DNA of 64,000 nt from Singulisphaera sp045290345 (GTDB lineage Bacteria > Planctomycetota > Planctomycetia > Isosphaerales > Isosphaeraceae): assembly GCF_045290345.1 (NCBI RefSeq), contig NZ_CP155447.1, positions 4,774,001 to 4,838,000 on the forward strand, read 5' to 3'. The notes below the pieces were generated by a model. It saw only the letters and a list, made by a program, of their open reading frames with translations. It did no database searches and was not told where the DNA came from. The translations under genes and the position numbers were made by a program. Of this stretch, positions 61,208-64,000 are shown piece after piece (within the stretch, counting starts at the first letter, position 1; each line of letters opens with the position of its first letter).

Positions 61208-62950
61208 TCAAAATTCCATCCGCTGAAACGCTTTGATTCCGATCCTGAGCGGCAGGAAGGTCCCGACCGCGCCGATCACCAGGCTCGTGACGACGGAGAT
61301 CGTCATCCAGAAGCGAAACCGTTCTTCCGAGAGAACGACCGTTCGGAATTCGCTGGTATCTTGACCTGCAAAGTAGAGGTGGCAGGGCAAGGCCAGCGCG
61401 GTCACGATCGCGAAGATGAAGACCAGGCTGACCAGCAGATTCAAGGTCCCGCCGAAGCCGGCGGCAATCTTCGAAGGATCGGTCTCTTTGAGGTTGGGCA
61501 AGCGTGCCCCCAGCCCGACACTGATTCCGGAAAGACCCAGACAGAGGACCGCAACCATCCCCATATGAAGCGCTATCATGGCCGTGCTCATGCGCAACAT
61601 CAGGTCGCTCAGAACGACCAGGACTTCGGTGGCCACGAGCGAGATCCCCGAGGCGAAGGCGAACTTTCCCCAAAGAATGGCTTCCCGCTTCAGAGGGAGC
61701 AGGCCGAGCACCCAGAAGTTGCGTCCTTCGAGGGAGAGCAGTGGAAAAATGAAACGGCTCGTGAACGTGGAAAGAATCAGGGCGGTCACGGCGAGGTTCA
61801 GGAAGCTGACGAGGTTGCGCCAGTATGGGCTCTGGACGTCATAGCTGAGCCGGCGAATGTTCAGGAAGTAGAACGCCAGGAGACCGAAAAAGATCAGGAA
61901 TTGCGACCACTGCGCAGGGTCGCGGCGAAAGGTCCGCAAATCTTTGAGAATCAGGAGCCGGACCGGTCTGGGGATGAAGAAGAAGAGACGGTGGAAGCTG
62001 GCGTCGATCCAGTAGAGTCCCGACCGCCGCCGCGATGACCGCCCCCCCTGGACCCGGCTGTAGCCTTGGCGGTAGAGGTCGCGCGCGACCACGGTTGCCA
62101 CCAGGTAGCAAAGGCCCGCGTGCGCGGTGAGCACCATCAGGTAAAAAAGGCCATCCGACCAATTCCCCCGCGCCGAGGCCAGCAAGCCGGCCGACATCCA
62201 ACGACTGGGCAGAAGCGGGTTTTGGCTAAATGCCAACCGCCCGAGTAGTCCGCCCAGCCAGTCGGTTGAAAGGGCCGAACCGGGTGCAGTCATCACCTGT
62301 GAAACCACGAAGGCCGCCGCAATCAAGATCAAGACCCCAACCAGAATCAGGACGGTCTTCTGCCTCCTCGGGAAAAAGTTGGCCACCAAGATGGCCGCCA
62401 CCGCCCCCAAACTGCCCGGGATCATAACGAACGATAGGAGATAGATCAGGAAGACCGCGTAGAACGACCACCTGGCGTTCACGGTGATCCCGAAGGCCAC
62501 CATCATTGGACTGACCAGCAGGAGAAACCCCCAGCTCGAAAAGCCGATCGCCTCAACAAACTTGTAGACGAAGATCCGATCGGTCGAGGCAGGCGTCGTC
62601 AAAAGAAATGCAGCCTCCCGCGACTGAAAGAGCCCCGCGTAAACGATAATGCCCGTCGAAACAAAGAGCATGATCAAGAGCGACAAAAAAAACATACTGA
62701 AGAGGTACTCGATGATCGTATTCTTTAAATCAACGTACATACCAATAAACATAAATCCTTCAAAAAAAATACCGAACAGCACGGTCCAGAAGACCGCGCT
62801 ACAGGCAAGAATCATCAGGCAACGCAGCAGGGAGCCAGACAGAAGCGAGCGAACCGTATTCTTGATCAGCCGACCACGGTGACTGTGAAAGGCCCGGGCC
62901 ACCTGCCCGGCCGTGGGCAGGCTGACCGCCACTTCGCTCGATCCTCTCAT
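61208..62950 (-). CDS. ABC transporter permease (putative ABC exporter)
   Basis: A 580-residue membrane protein. It has two sets of hydrophobic segments: a first bundle (about residues 40-250, with LLRCLMILACSAVFWTVLFG, LFSMFFLSLLIMLFVSTGII, AVAAILVANFFPRRQKTVLI) and a second (about 330-570, with LVSFLNLAVTALILSTFTSR, MGMVAVLCLGLSGISVGLGA, VTSLVIGAVGTFLPLRIGIK). Cytoplasmic loops carry REAAFLLTTPASTDRIFVYK and GRNFWVLGLLPLKREAILWG, the ABC-2-type coupling helices. It overlaps the upstream ATPase gene by 4 bases (62947-62950), indicating translational coupling. The substrate is unknown. It borders the accessory region on its left. Confidence 0.88.
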   Translation of the reverse strand: MRGSSEVAVSLPTAGQVARAFHSHRGRLIKNTVRSLLSGSLLRCLMILACSAVFWTVLFGIFFEGFMFIGMYVDLKNTIIEYLFSMFFLSLLIMLFVSTGIIVYAGLFQSREAAFLLTTPASTDRIFVYKFVEAIGFSSWGFLLLVSPMMVAFGITVNARWSFYAVFLIYLLSFVMIPGSLGAVAAILVANFFPRRQKTVLILVGVLILIAAAFVVSQVMTAPGSALSTDWLGGLLGRLAFSQNPLLPSRWMSAGLLASARGNWSDGLFYLMVLTAHAGLCYLVATVVARDLYRQGYSRVQGGRSSRRRSGLYWIDASFHRLFFFIPRPVRLLILKDLRTFRRDPAQWSQFLIFFGLLAFYFLNIRRLSYDVQSPYWRNLVSFLNLAVTALILSTFTSRFIFPLLSLEGRNFWVLGLLPLKREAILWGKFAFASGISLVATEVLVVLSDLMLRMSTAMIALHMGMVAVLCLGLSGISVGLGARLPNLKETDPSKIAAGFGGTLNLLVSLVFIFAIVTALALPCHLYFAGQDTSEFRTVVLSEERFRFWMTISVVTSLVIGAVGTFLPLRIGIKAFQRMEF

Positions 62951-63714
62951 CGAAGAGGTTCTCCGTTCGGGACCATCACCCGGCCGTTCGCGAGGGGGCG
63001 ATTCCCTCCGGTCAGATTCAGGAAGAGGTCTTCGAGTGGGGCATGCGACTGGAGTTGTTCGCGAAGCTCGGCGAGGGTTCCTCGGGCAAGCATTCGGCCG
63101 TGGTCGACGATCCCGATTGTGTCTGCCAGCTCCTCGGCAATCGAGAGGAGGTGGGTCGACATGAGCACGGCGACGCCCGAGCGGGCCTGGGAAACGAAGA
63201 GGTCTTTGACGATCCGAGCGCTGCGGGGATCGAGACCGACCAGCGGCTCATCAACGATCAAGACCTTGGGGTTATGAACCAAGGCCGATGCGAAGACGAC
63301 GCGTTGTTTCATCCCTTGCGAGTAGCTTTCGCAGAGTTCGTCCACGAAGTCAGTCATCTCGAAGGTCTCGACCAACTCGGCGAGCCTGGCGTCGGCCTGT
63401 CGACGCTCGAGTCCGTACATCTCGACCACGAAGCGGAGGAATTCCCGTCCGGTCAGCTTTTCGTAGAGGTAGGGCTGGTCGGGAACGTACGCGAGAAGTT
63501 GCCGAGCCTCCTGACTGGCCGCGAGATGACCGCCGACCCGCACGGTTCCCATCGTCGGCGCGAGCAGGCCGCAAACCATCTTGATGGTCGTGGTCTTGCC
63601 GGCTCCATTCGGTCCGAGGAATGCGAACAACTCGCCCGCGCGGACGGTGAGGTCGAGTTGATCCACGGCCTTCTTGGGCCCGAATGACTTCGTCACGCCG
63701 CGGAGTTCGATCAT
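62947..63714 (-). CDS. ABC transporter ATP-binding protein
   Basis: A 255-residue ATPase partner of the permease encoded downstream. Seen: MIELRGVTKSFGPKKAVDQL, Walker A FLGPNGAGKTTTIKMVCGLL, Q-loop LAYVPDQPYLYEKLTGREF, signature ESYSQGMKQRVVFASALV (SQGMKQ, typical of ABC-2 exporters), Walker B KVLIVDEPLVGLDPRSA and H-loop AVLMSTHLLSIAEELAD. The ATG at 63714 overlaps the stop of the preceding gene (63711) by 4 bases, and its own stop overlaps the permease start, so all three form one tightly coupled operon. Confidence 0.94.
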   Translation of the reverse strand: MIELRGVTKSFGPKKAVDQLDLTVRAGELFAFLGPNGAGKTTTIKMVCGLLAPTMGTVRVGGHLAASQEARQLLAYVPDQPYLYEKLTGREFLRFVVEMYGLERRQADARLAELVETFEMTDFVDELCESYSQGMKQRVVFASALVHNPKVLIVDEPLVGLDPRSARIVKDLFVSQARSGVAVLMSTHLLSIAEELADTIGIVDHGRMLARGTLAELREQLQSHAPLEDLFLNLTGGNRPLANGRVMVPNGEPLR

Positions 63715-64000
63715 CGTCCTGGGACCTCAAGGCCTGGGGGGGTCCGGCGACTCGGGATTCGCTCCAGGACCAGTTTTACGAACGGGAACGGCACTTCCTG
63801 GCGAAGCACCAGACCATCCGGGCGAACCCACGTCCGCGACGATAGGGGGGTCATCTGGTGAACCACCTCCAGAACGGTCACCGGGCTATTATCCCAGTGG
63901 ATCACACAGCGGCGCGACACATCCACCCCGACCGTCTCGATCCTCCCCGTGAAGGGGCTAACCATCTGCGTTTCCCACTTCTGGCCGACCTGCAGTCCAG
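63711..64000 (-). CDS. C-terminal part of an unknown protein, cut by window edge
   Basis: The open frame runs from the right edge to a stop at 63711, 95 residues. It reads GLQVGQKWETQMVSPFTGRI, ETVGVDVSRRCVIHWDNSPV, TVLEVVHQMTPLSSRTWVRP, then DGLVLRQEVPFPFVKLVLER and a Pro/Arg-rich end. I do not recognise the family. The segment looks extracytoplasmic or beta-rich. The 4-base overlap with the ABC ATPase gene makes it part of that exporter operon. The true start lies beyond the window. Confidence 0.7.
   Translation of the reverse strand, partial: GLQVGQKWETQMVSPFTGRIETVGVDVSRRCVIHWDNSPVTVLEVVHQMTPLSSRTWVRPDGLVLRQEVPFPFVKLVLERIPSRRTPPGLEVPGR

Overview
The window is GC-rich bacterial DNA, most likely from a member of the Planctomycetota, possibly the Isosphaeraceae. 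This is an inference. It rests on a recurrent planctomycete-type N-terminal anchor (R-F-T-[IV]-R-x-[LM]-M followed by one hydrophobic helix, seen at 24819 and 27161), futalosine-pathway menaquinone genes, a DUF1080 protein with a secretion signal, a TatC with an enlarged first periplasmic loop, and several small repeat and transposase remnants that I recognise from that phylum. No 16S gene is present to confirm it.

Layout. 1-2039 (-): truncated membrane-anchored protein. 2258-5101 (+): uvrA. 5365-15287 (+): a multidrug-efflux locus with a promoter, a TetR-type palindrome, a TetR repressor, a lipoprotein membrane-fusion protein and two tandem RND pumps; the second pump carries a one-base frameshift in a G run. 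15382-22761: an orphan [2Fe-2S] subunit, an unknown gene, mgtE, a DUF1080 protein, a DUF420 membrane protein and lysA. 22844-32620: a gene-poor accessory stretch with small lipoproteins, broken planctomycete-anchor genes, a HEAT-repeat protein, one intact and one remnant IS66 transposase, an FGE-like protein and several repeat families. It lies between a degenerate 3' tRNA-Ser copy (23207) and the intact tRNA-Ser(TGA) gene (32621-32707), which suggests an old tRNA-targeted island. 32727-38344 (-): bifunctional nuclease, valS, a DinB-like protein and cimA. 38523-43581 (+): uracil-DNA glycosylase family protein, a BlaI/M56 signalling pair, three tandem Hsp20 genes and a small membrane protein, closed by a strong hairpin. 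43718-46376 (-): fused cobA-hemD and tatC. 46809-48993 (+): manA and a membrane protein. 49193-55628 (-): mqnA, mqnC, an ABC exporter pair whose permease is fused to a CPBP protease, and an amidohydrolase that may be the aminodeoxyfutalosine deaminase.

55629-61207 is a second accessory region. It contains IS3 and IS701-like remnants, a zinc-ribbon-like gene with TGA at a conserved Cys position, three copies of a ~125-bp repeat with inverted ends, a broken ankyrin gene carrying a perfect 33-bp-arm palindrome, an unknown small gene, a CHC2 zinc-finger gene and a doubly damaged hicAB toxin-antitoxin pair. 61208-64000 (-) is an ABC exporter operon with overlapping start and stop codons that runs off the right edge.

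The core genes cover DNA repair, efflux, Mg transport, lysine, isoleucine, tetrapyrrole and menaquinone synthesis, and protein export. The accessory regions are dominated by gene decay and repeat insertion. Three of the disrupted genes are broken by single-base indels in homopolymer runs, so sequencing error must be excluded before calling them pseudogenes.
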